Origin: Sisyra terminalis
Lineage: Eukaryota; Arthropoda; Insecta; Neuroptera; Sisyridae
Reading direction: 5' to 3'
DNA: 64,000 nt
Assembly (NCBI GenBank): GCA_958496175.1
Contig: OY292276.1
Location: 51,349,080 to 51,413,079 of the forward strand
Within the stretch, counting starts at the first letter, position 1. Each line of letters opens with the position of its first letter. The position numbers were made by a program, and so were the translations under genes. A model generated the notes under the pieces. That model made no database searches. It was given only the letters and a program-made list of their open reading frames with translations, and had not been told where the DNA came from. Positions 11,727 to 24,748 of the stretch are shown in pieces.

Positions 11727-12785
11727 TTTTAGACTATAAAGAAACTAAGTTGAATTGTTTTAAAAATTATAACATTGGTCTCCGACGAAGGTTAAACCTT
11801 CTCCATTGGATGTTGAAACTAATTACAACAGGGACGACATTGCATATTCAGATTGCATATTCAGTGAAGGAAAAAATACTTATAAGAAAACTATGGTATT
11901 ATTCCTTTCTTTTTTAAATATTGATGTTAAAAATTATTTTTTCTCTGGTTTTGAGGATGGTGGTGGTTTAAAAAGAACTTGGGAACGTTTTGACAACAGA
12001 AAATATATGTTATTATGTGAATCAAGAGATGTATTTTTTTTTTCTTAAAAAGATGATTTTAGTTGAAAAAAGGTTGGGAACCTACGATCTACAAAACACC
12101 TGAGTTCCAGCTTAAACATTGAAAGGAATCCAATCGTTTTATTTTCTACCTATGTTAATCCCAAAAATAGAATTTTAGTAATAACTATAATATTTACAGC
12201 ATGAAACGGTTCGATTTAAAAATAGTTTGATAAGAAATATACATTGTTATGAAATATACAACAAATATACATTGTTAACGTTGAGTAGGTGATTTTTTTT
12301 TTTTTTGAACACAAAATAAAACGATGAATCGAATGATTTATTAATATTTTTTTATATACAATGAAACGGCAAAAAATATCGCGATTAATATTTTAATTTT
12401 TTAAGACTGATAAGGTATCATTTATTTTTCTTAAATTCTTCAAACAATTTATATTTATTCTTAAATCTAATCACTAGTACTTATTCGCACACCTTAGGGA
12501 TAAGCACTCCTTCATCGAAGTCGGTGATTTATAAAATTAACACTAAAAACACTAATCAAATATTTTTCGCACTAATATCAAAATATTTATGATAAAAACA
12601 TATAAGTTATGATTTATAAGAATTTGTTCATTAAAATTGTATAAATATCCCTAAATTTCTTATCGATTTACATATTTAGGTATCAGTTATAGTACGTTTT
12701 TTTTAAATCTGCCTGTTTTTTTCTGTCGATTTTATATAAAAATCTTTGTAAGTATTACAAACTTTTTAATTTTTCTAAAAAAATT

Positions 12786-12965
12786 TTCAAACGAAGTCAA
12801 TGCAAAATTATAAGCCCATTACCACCCAACTTTAATGCCTTAGAAAATCACAGATTTTTAAGCCTTATTGTAAATTTTAACAATGGGTTAAATAACAGCA
12901 AATAAGAAACGGGGATGGATACATTTACATATTGTAGTTGTGTAATAACATGTGGGTGCTTTTCA
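12786..12965 (+). repeat. Repeat inverted relative to 16612-16800
   Basis: It is the reverse-complement match, roughly 85-90 percent by eye, of the sequence at 16612-16800 downstream of mL54. Shared text includes CCCATTACCACCCAA, AGAAAATCACAGATTT and TTAACAATGGG. Further copies sit at about 26690-26850 and 35996-36156 inside the amplified block. Confidence 0.6.
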
Positions 12966-13451
12966 TCAAATTCCGAAATTGGGTAGAAAAAAATTATGAA
13001 AAATATTATTAAAAATTTGATTTTTTTCTTGTCAATTTTGTAGAATTTGTATAACTAGATTTTACTAATATAATGTTCCCCAAAGTAAACTTATTTTAGA
13101 TGAATTATAAGGATGATTTATAATTTTCAAAGAATGGTAATGGCTTTTATAGACCATACCGTCATTGAATTGTGTCTATTATTGTTTGATGAAGAGCAGA
13201 AAGTTTGAATCCTAATAGTATTATTGTTACGTAAATATAATACTCCTCTGTAAAGTGTTAATTGTTTGTCTTACCCCATTAAATGAATTACTTGTATCTC
13301 TTCGTTGCATTTACAGTAATTATTTTCACTAAAGTCAATATAAATGATGTTCTCATACTTATACAGGAAAACCGGTGAATTTAAGGATTAAATAAGCAAA
13401 GAAAAAAAAAGTAATGTTTGACTAGTTTAAAAGTTATTACTTTATACATCG

Positions 13452-13489
13452 TCATTCCCTCGTTTAAATTTGAAACGAGGGAATGACAA
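13452..13489. repeat. Short perfect hairpin
   Basis: GTCATTCCCTCGTTT is followed by AAATTTG and then AAACGAGGGAATGAC. The arms are 15 bp and perfect. Weaker pairing may continue outward. No adjacent gene end is evident, so this is probably a small palindromic element rather than a terminator. Confidence 0.6.
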
Positions 13490-14339
13490 AATGAAGTATA
13501 ACTTAAAAAATCTTGGTCCATAAACTTTTGTTACTTCTGAATTTTTGTGTAAGTTTATTGTCTCTGACAACTTACTTTGCTGTGCAATTATTATTATTAT
13601 AAAATAAATACCTCTATTTAAAAATGTGGGAGAAAGACGACTTAAAATGTAATTTTCAAATTTTTATTTTGGGGGAGATATTCTTACTAGCATAAGGTAA
13701 CTTAAATATGTTGAATATTTGATAGTATAGCCAACAATAAAAAATCGATGAAAGTTTTCATGAATGATTACTGATGCGTTCATATATCGACTGTTACTGA
13801 AAGTGTGAGGGAATGATTTTCTTTAAAGGACACATATGAAAATATATTTGACAACGTGTTTTTACTTTTCATTCCAAACTCAAAAGATTTTTGAAAATCT
13901 ATTGTGTACTTAACCGATTCGTTAAATTCGCGAACAATTTTCTTGAAAAGTTTTTGATTTAGAAGTTCATAAATAAGCTAATCTCAAGTTTGGGGCATAG
14001 TTAGGGAATGATTTTCAGGGTACTATTCACTATTCTATAGATTTATACATATGGCTTAAAAATTTTGACCAACAGCATTAGCTCAAATAATGTTCTTTTC
14101 AAAGAAAAAAATTACCATCATAGGTTGCTTAAATTTTTGTAAAAACCGGAAGTACAAGAATTTCTAGATTTCATGAGAATTATCCATATGTAAATATTGA
14201 TCCATATGTATTAAAAATAAATTAACTAATATTAATTCGGATCCTGATTTTGATTAAATCCATCTTCAACTATATGCTTTCATTATGAATTCTTAAGTCT
14301 TTTTTTTAATTGTTATTTACCTTCGCTTTATAATAACTA

Positions 14340-14420
14340 CTAAGGTCTTTTAGCGACTCTAGGGGTTCATTAAATCCGTTACCGAGAAATATTGAAAATT
14401 TGCACGATATTAGGATCGAA
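14340..14420 (+). repeat. Dispersed repeat with 'GCGACTCTAGGG' core
   Basis: AAGGTCTTTTAGCGACTCTAGGG followed by a stretch ending GAAATATTGAAAATTTG recurs at about 49810-49880 (TTTAGCGACTCTAGGG) and in shorter form at 61288-61330 (GGCAACTCTAGGG). It is non-coding. Confidence 0.45.
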
Positions 14421-15379
14421 CCCACTTTAAGTCTTTATATACAACTTTTATATACATCCAAAGTTAGGGAACCAAAATTTATTAATTTTTTTTTATGTAA
14501 CTTTAGTTGCCTAAAATATATTCTCTGAAATATAATCTTTGAAGTATTTTTGTGTCTCTTGTGTGGTCTCCCATAATACTGAAAAAATTACAAAAGAAGT
14601 TGTGATTGACTTTGGAGTACTTTCTCTGTAGTAAGAAGAGTCCCAGAAACTTAAACCTGATAAACCTGGAATAAAAATGTAAGTCGAAATTGGAAACATA
14701 CGTAAATTTGTCACCATAAAAATATTTATAACCTAAATATAGCAAAAATATTTTTAAATAAACTATAATTTATTAATTACTTAAACAATTGTAAACTGCA
14801 GCTGTAAGAGCCAATAAGAGCTATAATATAAAAAGTTAATATTTGTTGCAAAACTTATAAAAAAGCTACTACTTTAAAATTAGTAGTAAATTATATCAGT
14901 AACCTTATTATTGGTCGATAATTAAAGTGTTGTTGACGAAAATCAAATTCGTAAGAATTTTTAAAGTTTAAAGGCCATAAGTTTTTAAATTTCACTGATT
15001 TTAAGCATTTTAAAAAACAGAATGACATGCCACGACATGCCACATGTCAAAGATGTGAAAAGTATAAAAAGAATTGAAACCATAAGAAGCATAAGAATTT
15101 AAAGTGGTTCGGAGCTTAGATATAAGTTGAGACTAGAACAAAACAGAACTCTATCAATTCTAGACTGCTAAGGCTGCTAGGAATGCTTCATTCGATATTG
15201 AATAACCTCTTTATGATCAAAAATATAAGCAAAACGTGAATATTACAATAATAAAATTAAATATGACAACAAATTCTAAATAAAGCAAATATTACGATAA
15301 ATTAAAGATATTCCCTACTAAAAATCCAAACTAATTATTGGTATATACTAGTTAATCAGTATATTTATCAACAGTAAAA

Positions 15380-15849
15380 ATGAGTTTAAGTGCAGTAATA
15401 ACCTGTCTTAAAATTCGTCCAATATTAACTACACCTTTTTCAATAGTACAAATTTTAAAGAGTAACTATGCCAAAGCACCAGGTAATTATCATGAAATAC
15501 TCATATTGTGGCACAATTGTTATATATGATTAATGTTTTTGCAGCATCCTTTGCACCTAAAAGTAAAAAAAAGATGAAACTAGGACCGGTTGTTGAGAAA
15601 AAAGTATTACCAGTTGAAACTGATGTTAATAAATTAGTTAATTTCGTATGCGGTAGCAACATACTTAAGGAAGGTAAAGACATTGAATTAAAGCCTGATA
15701 GTGAATATCCTGAATGGCTTTGGACTTTGAGAACGGGAAAAGCTCCAACGTTAGAAGAACTGGATCCTAACACTAAGCAATATTGGCGAAGATTAAGAAC
15801 CATAGCGGAACGCCGAAATAACACATTGCGCAAAGTTAAAAGATTTTGA
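15380..15849 (+). CDS. mRpL54: Mitochondrial large ribosomal subunit protein mL54
   Basis: Two exons, 15380-15482 and 15545-15849, are joined across a 62-bp GT-AG intron (GTAATT to TTGCAG) and give 135 codons plus stop. This is close to the 130-140 residues usual for mL54. The first exon encodes a basic, Ser/Thr-containing N-terminus (MSLSAVITCLKIRPILTTPF) that fits a mitochondrial targeting peptide. The second carries the conserved core SEYPEWLW, LEELDPNTKQYWR and the basic C-terminus NNTLRKVKRF. mL54 is a component of the mitochondrial ribosome large subunit. A polyadenylation signal AATAAA follows at about 15896. Only this copy retains exon 1; two 5'-truncated copies lie downstream. Confidence 0.92.
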
Positions 15850-17212
15850 ACTGTTCTTTTTAGTTACTTGTATATTTCTTATTTACTATTAATTTGAATA
15901 AATAGTTTATATATATTATATACATCTTGAATTTTATTTATTTTACCTAGTGTTAACGTTTTTCGATACCTAGCAGCAATTTAAGTCTCGCACGTGGTTA
16001 AACTTCTCCTTCTAGTACTGTGGATCAATTTCAATCCATCTTTTAGAGTTCTTCCATAGTTTGTTCTACAACTACCAATATAAGTTAATATTTTCTCAGC
16101 ATGTGGCATATTATGTTAATTTTTCTTTTCTTATTACCTCATCGACGATCGATCTTTTTCCGTTGATTCTTTTCAATCCTCAATTAAATCGACCCTTCTA
16201 TTACATTCTTCTCCAGAACCATATTTAAAAATTATCTACTCACTTTTTTATAGTACTAAAGCTTCAATTTAACAATCTAAAAGTTCTTCCTGTTATTGAA
16301 AGTTATTTTTGCCATAGCAGATGTTTAATTTCACTAGTGGATTGTTTGTCTTTTGTGCTAAGCTTTTTAAATATTTGGATCACCGTTTTTTTTTTTTAGT
16401 TTTATTGATGCTCCTGTTGTATTTAAGTTTATTTAAAGAAACTTTTTCTTCTTCACTATCCTCATTACTTATGACTTTACTACAGTAATGCTTGATATTT
16501 ATAAACGAAAAACTAAATTACATATTATGTTCAATCTCACTTTTATTATGATGTAACTAAAACGAAAGTTTGGAATTGGTATTTATTAATAAACTATTAA
16601 ACATACATGTTATCACACAACTACAATATCTATATGTTAATGTTCACGTCCCTATTTTTTATTTGCTATTGTTTATCCCATTGTTAAAATTTACAATCAA
16701 GCCCATAAATCTGTGATTTTCTAAAGCATTAAATTTGGGTGGTAATGGGTTTATAGCTTTACAGTGACTTCATTTTTATTCCCAACTTAGATATTTTAAG
16801 GAATAATTGAAGAAATATTCTAAAAATTATGCACAGCTATGGCAAGTTATGGTTCTTAACTATTTAGTGTAAAGAAATGAAAGTTGCACATTTATAAAAT
16901 ACTTTTATTGAACCATCACTAAAATAGAACGTATTTAACGTTTTTTTTAAAATTCTAACAACGAAATTTAAGAAGCCATTCATAAACTACCCTTTGGCGT
17001 AAGGGGCCATAAATTTCCCGTAATTTACGAAAAGAAAAATTATGTATTATTTTGTCTTACTAAAAAAAGGGATGGGGTTTGTCAAAATAGAAAAAATTAC
17101 CATGCGTAATGCATAAATGATCCCTGATCATATCTGTATAAGTAATTACACTTTTAAACTTCTCGGAATTGAGAATAAAAACTTAATTCTTCAAAACTTC
17201 ATATGATCCAAT
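15850..17212. other. Intergenic stretch between mL54 and the receptor
   Basis: There are no coding frames. It contains the repeat at 16612-16800 that is inverted relative to 12786-12965. At 16032-16043 TTCAATCCATCT is the empty target site of the Penelope-like insertion seen in the two downstream copies. Confidence 0.6.
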
Positions 17213-18680
17213 TCAGAAATTTCCATTGAGTTGAAGAATTATAATAAACAGTGATGCTGTGATATTTACAATCTGAAATGATAAAATGACGTCATCATTT
17301 AAGAATGATATTTATTTTTTTAAGTATATTTGTTTTGAATCATACTCCAATTAAGATTGAAAAGTGGAACGGACAAAATCCACCAGCAGAAAATTCCAAG
17401 AACTCGTGTTGAACTTGTAAGTTGAATATATCTTTCTATAAAAGAAAATTCCTATTATAATTATGAAATAAAATGTAGCATAATATGTAATTGCATAATT
17501 GTTAAACATTATTTTCTTGTTTCTACCATCCCTTAGAGAAACATTGCTCTTTCGCTGCCCTTAAAAAGTAAATGAATTATAAATAAAAGTAAAAGTTGAT
17601 AATTCTTAATCTTCTATTTTTACACTTTATACTTACTTCGATTTGAATGCTTCTGTTGCTAAATGAGTAATCGAACTTATTTATAATATTGATTGTTTTT
17701 TTAGCCTATAAATAAAATAAAGTACACAAAGTTTAATAGTATATATAACTACAGTGATTCTTAAATACCTCTTTTTCGATCGTTTGTGTGATGAAAATCG
17801 GAAATATAAGATTTAAAAAAATCCATGTTGCAAGTATAATTTGGTGATATTGGTCGTGAAAAACAATAAGGTAAACTGTACTTAAAAGTTCAATGTGGGT
17901 TTGTAAAATGAAAATAAAAAGTCTATGCGAATGTCTATCATTAATTAATTTGCCTGTTTCACATAATTGTTGATGCAAATATCGGGAAGTTAAAATAAAG
18001 TGTTTCATCCGTGAACTGAAATCATCTTGTGATATTTCTTTTATATTTGTATTTAAATAAAATTTGGTCAAACTCGAGTTTAATAAATCGAAACGATTTT
18101 TCAGCATCCATAATAATCGCATTAACATTGTTATCAAAATGGAACGCATAGAGATAAAAACACTAATAAAAAATGCTAATAACGCATCTTCACTTAAAAA
18201 AATATATGCACAACTTATTAGTACATTGATAGTCCATACAGAAATTTGTAAAACTGTTATGAACCATACATTTTTATGATTCAAATTAACATTTAGCGAA
18301 ACGGATAAAACCTTTTCAATGTGCAACAATTCGTTACAAATATTCAATGATATATTGCTAAAATGAGGGGAGGATGTAACAAGAAAACTGATATAACCCA
18401 AATAGTATGTAAATAAAAGAGAAGATTTAATAACATTTAAAATATCGTTATTAAATTCGATATTTTTGTGTGTCAGATAAATAAAAAGTGCAACAAAAGC
18501 AATAGCTAAAAGAAGTTTAAGCCACGCAAATGTTTTTTTCAATTCAAAACGTTGAACATTATTTGAATCAGTAATGAATTGGATGGTGTAAATATTAGTT
18601 AAATTACTAACATTCACGTAAGAAATAATATCTTCAAAAGTTGAACTTTTTTTGTACATTATTGATTGTTGACTGAACAA
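17213..18680 (-). CDS. Gustatory receptor, intact copy
   Basis: Four exons on the minus strand: 17769-18680, 17637-17705, 17346-17435 and 17213-17272. All are in phase 0 and joined by GT-AG introns, giving 376 codons plus stop, a typical insect gustatory receptor length. The first exon encodes most of the membrane helices (for example LLLAIAFVALFIYL and IFILQTHIELLSTVYLIVF). The short 3' exons encode AKKTINIINKF, then EFSAGGFCPFHFSILIG, then TASLFIIILQL. Short phase-0 3' exons and this order match the conserved C-terminus of insect gustatory receptors. The final helix lacks the classic TYhhhhhQF signature, so it is a diverged member. It is a predicted ligand-gated cation channel of taste neurons; the ligand is unknown. 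It is transcribed opposite to mL54 and chitinase. Confidence 0.8.
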
Positions 18681-19459
18681 AGTAAACTTATTTTTATTTG
18701 AAAAACCTTTGATTTTCTTAGTTCATTTTCTATTGACAATAATACATTAATCAGTTTATCGTCTGTAGTCATTTTTTAATTTAGAGAACCAATAATGATA
18801 ATGTATAACTACTTGCAATCATGATTGTTATCACTATACGTTATCCATAAATAATAATAATGACTCTTGATACTGTTATGGTAAATTAAAAAAAAAATGT
18901 TTTTTTGTGAATAATAATTCTAATGTGAGGATATCTACTTGTTAATCAGACACACTATTACTATGCTGCTTTCTCTTTTCTTTTATCTTATTTGTAAATA
19001 AAGAGTCTTTATCGCTATATAATATTTTCATTTTTTTAAATATTATTTTATTTCAATAATTCTGTTAACAACAGAAATACGTAATTGTTAATATTGTTAT
19101 TAATTCGTAAGTGATTAATAAACTTTCCCGTTAAAATGAATATTAATTGGGATTTCTATGATTGATTTTTAGATTAAGAGTTAATCACTTATTAGATTTA
19201 GAGAGTCACTCTTTTCTTATAATTTTTATAAACAATTCTGTAAAATATTTATTTATCAAGTACTCAAGAGACTCAAGCATCTTACGGTGTTTTAAATATA
19301 ATAATGAAAGAATAAGTACACCAATAACGTTATTTCTTATATTTTATATTATTATAGTTCATTTTATTCTTAATCTTTTCCAATTGTCGTTATTAAATAT
19401 TAAGTGTCTCATAAGTTTCTTTCCTTTCTCTCATATGAAATGAATCCCCAATACCCGCT

Positions 19460-20179
19460 TTAAGGGGGTATTCTAGTGTAGAGGCATGAATTTCACCCGG
19501 TTTTTTAAGCGCTGTACAAAGAAAACAAAAAATATTTTTACTATCCACTTTTTTATTATTTGTTTATTGATGTTTTATTATTGCATAAAAAAATTAACAA
19601 AATAAAATAAATTAAAATTGACAAAGTTTTGAGCAGTGAAAGTAGGGGGTCCAAAAAAAGAGGGTGTCTTGGCGGTAATGATTCCAACCCTTCTGGTAAT
19701 CTGAATCATAAATATCAGACGGATCCTTAATTATTATAGATGCCATTATCAGATGGTCCTTAGACAAGTTAAAAATTTTTTTTTTTATTAAATGGCGACT
19801 GTTTGAATTTTTTTTCCATATTTTTTAACAATTACGATTTTTTTAAAAATACTATTTGAAAAGTTATTGCTTTGAACGATGACCCAGTTATGAAGGGATC
19901 TACAAAGAACATCCTCTCCAAATTTGAAGTAAATCGATTCATTAGGAATCGAGATATCCTCATCGCCAGCTCGAAAAAAAGTACTTTTGAGAAAAACGCA
20001 TTTAAAGTCTTCGTCAAGGTAGGACCGGGATCGATATTACGTCACAAAAACGGCTATAACTCATTAAATAATAGCTATTTTGAAAAATTCTTTTAATGAC
20101 ATATTTTTGAATATCTAGACTTTGGAAATATGAAAAAAAATGGATTTTTTCAAAATTCTATACTAGAATACCCCCTTAA
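19460..20179. mobile_element. MITE with TTAA target duplication, copy 1
   Basis: TTAA and then GGGGGTATTCTAGTGTAGA is at the left end. TCTATACTAGAATACCCCC and then TTAA is at the right end. Inverted ends beginning GGGGG with a TTAA duplication suggest a piggyBac-type non-autonomous element. The frames inside (19832-20096) are not conserved in the two shorter copies. Confidence 0.7.
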
Positions 20180-20742
20180 ATTCATCAGTACAATAAAATC
20201 GGATCTCCAGGATTATTTTTTGCCTAAGACATAACAATTTTGGAAAGAAGGCATAATGAGCTATGGCTATAAGTTGGCCTATATAAGCTATTTAAATTTC
20301 CTTGAGAACACCATCAACTACATATTCTAATATATGAAAACTATTACAACTGTAAGATCTATGACAATTCCTTAAACAATTATTACTTATTCGAAGACTA
20401 CATTGTTAAACTTAACCGTTGTATTCACACTTTGATCACTTGTTGATATTATTAATCGATTATCGAAATAGACACTTAAGCACTGTTATTCTTCCATATT
20501 TTTTCAATTAATTTTACATCAAAATGTTCAAAGGAAATTTTATATCATATAATCCACTACAATGTCATGAAAATAACGTGTGAATCTCGAATCTCTAAAA
20601 AAAAGTTTTTTAAGCTCTTATACATAAAACAAAGATAAGTTTGAAGTATTTGCAAAAAAAATAATTTTTATTGTGACAAAGATAACAGCCACTTTTGATT
20701 CTCATATAAATCATTACCTGTGCAAGCAGGGTTCTTTTTTGG

Positions 20743-20748
20743 TATAAA
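20743..20748 (+). promoter_or_regulatory. TATA box of chitinase copy 1
   Basis: TATAAA lies 58 bp upstream of the ATG at 20806. It is kept in copy 2 (30049) and copy 3 (39355). The spacing suits a start site around 20775 and a short leader. Confidence 0.6.
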
Positions 20749-20805
20749 TAACTTACTCTAAACTTATTTTATTGGTGTTTAAGAGTTAAATATTTTTTTT
20801 TCATA

Positions 20806-22729
20806 ATGCGTGCGATTACATTATTATTATTTGTATTTACAGCAAGTCTTTGTTGTGTTACGATGAGTAATGCAGAGAAAAGTAAGTTTTACTATTTGAT
20901 TTATTTACAACAATTAAAGTTTTTTTTTTTAATTTTTATAAGGGGTTGTTTGCTATTTTGGAAGTTGGGCAGTATATCGGCAAGGAAATGGAAAATTCAA
21001 TATTGAAGACATTGATCCGTCCCTTTGCACACATCTCGTTTATACTTTTATTGGATTAAACGCTGATGCCACTCTTCATATATTAGACTCATGGGCTGAT
21101 TTACCAAGTCCTGAAGGCTTAGGTAGATTTTCAAAAAAAAAAAAAAATACACTGTTTAGTAGGTATTTAAAATTTGTACTTACTTTTAATTTTAGATGGT
21201 TATGGTCGCGTTAATAAGCTAAGAGAGAAAAATCCTAATTTGAAAACTATCATTGGTCTTGGTGGCTGGAATGAAGGGTCAACTACATACTCAAATGTAT
21301 GTGGAAAATATGTTTTTTTAATAGAAGCTAAAGTATTTCGTTTTAGGTTTTTAAAGATGCTGGCTTGCGAAGCCAATTTGCGAAAAACGCTGTACAATTT
21401 GTAAAGCAATATAACTTTAACGGACTAGATCTTGATTGGGAATATCCGAATCAACGAGGTGGTGTTCCAGAGGATGTGGACGATTTCACAGAAGTGGCAA
21501 AAGAGTTGAGTGCTGCTTTTAAACCAGAAGGATTAATTTTATCATGTGCAGTTGGTGCAGCCAGGTCTTCAGCTTCTTTATCGTACAATATTAAAGAAAT
21601 GTCCAAGTAAGTCTCTTTTTTTCTATAAAAAAGTATCCTGTTACTCTTATGAAAATATACATTTTAATGACTAACAATTTTTATTAGATATTTTGATATT
21701 ATAAATTTGATGACCTACGATTTACACGGTCCTTGGGAGAAAACTGTAGGATTAAATGCTCCATTATATTCTCGTCCGGACGAATCAGTAGAAGTTCAAA
21801 CGAATTTAAACGTAAAAGCATGCATTGAATATTGGTTATCGGAAGGTGCGCCAGCCGAAAAACTATCTCTTGGAATTCCAACTTATGGTCATACTTATTA
21901 TTTGGTCGATGCTTCCCAACATGGAGTTGGTGCTGCTGCATCGGGAGCTGGAATAAGTGGACCCTACACTCAACAGGCTGGAACTTATGGATGGAATGAG
22001 GTATTTTTTTCGCGGTTTAAAAGCCAAGAAAACTGTTCTGTACTAAATTGTTTTATTAGGTTTGTGAACTAACCAGTGATTGGGACACATATTTTGATGA
22101 AGTACAACGAGCCCCTTATAAAGTGAAAGGAACAAATTGGCTGAGCTATGACGATCCGGATTCAGTAACAGAAAAAACGGAACTAGTCATTAAGTACGGT
22201 TTAGGAGGAGCCATGATTTGGAGTATTGAAACTGATAATTTTCGGGGAATTTCTGGCGAAAAATATGGCATCTTAAAAGCAATTAATTCAGTTTTAAATG
22301 GATATGCTCCACCTGTAAATAGAATTGATTAAATTTTTGCTTTGAACCAAATGGCAAGGTGGCTTTCGTGTTTGTCGTTATAGAGCTTTCATATTACAAA
22401 GTATTGTTATTACTTCAAATGTAATTTTGAATTTTTCAATTAATTTCCAGAGTCCCCCCAGTACAACCACCCCTGATGGTAAAACAACCACTACTACTTC
22501 TCAAAAACCCACACCCACACCTACTCCCATTTCTTCCACTGAAGGACCAATTGATAACATATGTTCAAAAGCTGGTTTTGTTCGAGACTCTAAAGACTGT
22601 TCTATATTTTATTATTGCGAAGAATATCCTGCTAATGTGTTTACACCATTTAAATTTGAATGTCCTGAAGGGCAATCCTTTGATTTAACTTTAGATACTT
22701 GCAATTATAGTGAGCAGGTTGATTGCTAA
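20806..22729 (+). CDS. Secreted GH18 chitinase with CBM14 domain, copy 1
   Basis: Seven exons: 20806-20881, 20943-21122, 21196-21296, 21347-21606, 21688-22000, 22060-22314, 22451-22729. All junctions are GT-AG and the sum is 487 codons plus stop. Residues 1-24 form a signal peptide (MRAITLLLFVFTASLCCV). The GH18 domain follows with KTIIGLGGW (to residue 110), FNGLDLDWEYP with catalytic Glu151, MTYDLHG (214-220) and GGAMIW. A Thr/Pro linker (about 396-430) leads to a six-cysteine chitin-binding domain (Cys433 to Cys487). It should hydrolyse chitin outside the cell, for example in gut or peritrophic matrix, as in short one-domain insect chitinases. If the last intron is retained, the frame stops after PPVNRID and the protein lacks the CBM14 domain. 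Poly(A) signals (AATAAA) follow the stop. Confidence 0.93.
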
Positions 22730-22965
22730 ATATTAATTGTATTAAAAAAATAAAAATAAATGAGAAAGTATAGTTTTTCAAACAATTATATGCTTTTTTC
22801 TTCTTAATCAAAATATATGTATTACCTGTGTATATATAGTAAATTACATAAAAATAGTAGCCTAACTTCTTAAGTATCACATTAATGGCAAGATAGCCGA
22901 GGATTGATTGGTAAATTGGTAAAATTTTCAATTCAACCCATTAAATTATTGAATAAATAGCTCCA

Positions 22966-23254
22966 AAATCGACGACATAAAATTTTTCGACTTAAAAAAC
23001 ATTTTATAGAACATTTATTCTTACCTATAAGAAACGTACCTACTTTCTATTTTAATTGCCAAAAAATGCTTGCACATATACTCTTCAAACATATGGAGGT
23101 TGTCAACAAACTTTTGGCAATAATTTTTCAGCTGAACTTTCATGTCGCAAAATTGACATTGTATTTTAGTAATCCTTGGAACTTTTTCAAAAGAGTCCCA
23201 AAAATGAACTTCCTTAATTTTTTGTCGATTTTATGTCGCCAATTCAGAGCTTTA
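22966..23254. repeat. Possible MITE downstream of chitinase copy 1
   Basis: The inverted ends resemble each other: AGCTCCAAAATCGACGACAT at the left and, reading inward on the other strand, AGCTCTGAATTGGCGACAT at the right. Imperfect repeats of about 24 bp with an AT-rich interior. The same element recurs in copies 2 (+9306) and 3. No clear target duplication. Confidence 0.4.
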
Positions 23255-23387
23255 GAGTAGGTTCCCAAACATAATTTGAAAGAGTATCAATAAAATTCAA
23301 TTTCAAATTGAGCATAACTTTAAACGATGATAACTTACTCTTACGAAATAAAATTTATGTTATAAAAATAAATTTTAAACAAGAAAA

Positions 23388-23786
<399 letters not shown>

Positions 23787-24063
23787 CTGTAAAAATAAAA
23801 TTTTAAGTGAAACTTATGTAGAGTTAAAAGTTACAATATATTGTTTGCTAGGATAGTTAGGGTTGTTCTTTATGGTTCAAATCAGCAGGTCTTTTGCATG
23901 GTTGCTGAAGTTCTTAATGTTATATATGAAAACATAAGGGAAATAGGCGTTGGACAAAAATAGATTTGATAGCTTTTTTATGAATGTAGAAAATTAAACA
24001 ATGACTTAGCAATCACGAAAAATTTCACTATAATGCAAGTATTTGAAGAATTAAAATTGGGTA

Positions 24064-24499
24064 ATATCTATATTAGGGTGATTTTTTTTTTTGACTTTTT
24101 TTGGTCCCATCGTGAAACTTTGTAGGATATACTAAAAAAAAAAAATTCTTGAAAGTTTGAGCCCTTAATATTAATTTTAAGTCCTCGACCAAGACGTGTA
24201 AAGATTTCCCATTGAAAATACACGGAAACTCTGTTGTTTTATTTTTAAATTTCTATATCTCAGCGGTATTTCATGGGATCGCTTTTACCAAAGATGGGGT
24301 TTTCTCAGGGCTCTACAAAAGTGCCCATTGCGACAAAGTCGTAACTCACACCGGTGAGGTAGTACAGGCCACTGAACCTGATTTTTCCATAAAAATCGCG
24401 TTTTTTTTGCATTTATCTCGTAAATAACAAGAGCTACGGAAAAATTATAAATGAAAAACTTGTTGCGAATTCGATTTCCTACAAAAAAGGTATACTGGT
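24064..24499. other. Filler sequence at the duplication junction, copy 1
   Basis: About 436 bp join the broken CYP4 intron (homology with 42.6 kb ends at about 24063) to the broken mL54 exon (homology with 15601 starts at about 24500). It matches neither flank and no other place in the window that I can find, apart from its copy at 33370-33805. The frame at 24212-24427 has no recognisable product. It may be a mobile element that mediated the break or non-templated filler. Confidence 0.6.
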
Positions 24500-24748
24500 A
24501 AAGTATTACCAGTTGAAACTGATGTTAATAAATTAGTTAATTTCGTATGCGGTAGCAACATACTTAAGGAAGGTAAAGACATTGAATTAAAGCCTGATAG
24601 TGAATATCCTGAATGGCTTTGGACTTTGAGAACGGGAAAAGCTCCAACGTTAGAAGAACTGGATCCTAACACTAAGCAATATTGGCGAAGATTAAGAACG
24701 ATAGCGGAACGCCGAAATAACACATTGCGCAAAGTTAAAAGATTTTGA
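24500..24748 (+). pseudogene. 5'-truncated mL54 (copy 2)
   Basis: It matches mL54 exon 2 from codon V52 (VLPVETDVNK) to the stop, almost unchanged. Exon 1, the intron and the first part of exon 2 are missing, so there is no targeting peptide and no initiator in frame at a natural position. The downstream poly(A) signal region is also duplicated. It is a by-product of the segmental duplication. Confidence 0.9.

Larger units (their letters stand above)
11121..15379. other. Gene-free stretch upstream of mL54
   Basis: It holds a hAT MITE (11518-11726), a repeat inverted with respect to 16.6-16.8 kb (12786-12965), a hairpin at 13452-13489 and a dispersed repeat at 14340-14420. No convincing coding frame is seen; the frames at 11660-12048 and 14503-14745 lie in repeat or AT-rich DNA. 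Confidence 0.4.
18681..20805. other. Receptor-chitinase intergenic region, copy 1
   Basis: It contains a TTAA-flanked MITE (19460-20179) and the chitinase promoter. The frame at 19162-19443 is AT-rich and is disrupted in the paralogous copies, so I do not regard it as a gene. Copies 2 and 3 lack several hundred bp here relative to copy 1. Confidence 0.5.

Noticed and set aside
15501..15833. Open frame of 110 codons on the minus strand over mL54
   Set aside because: It is the antisense shadow of mL54 exon 2. The sense frame has a targeting peptide, intron and conserved family residues.
19832..20096. Frames inside the TTAA-flanked MITE
   Set aside because: The copies at 29132 and 38438 have deletions and shifts here, so the frames are not conserved.
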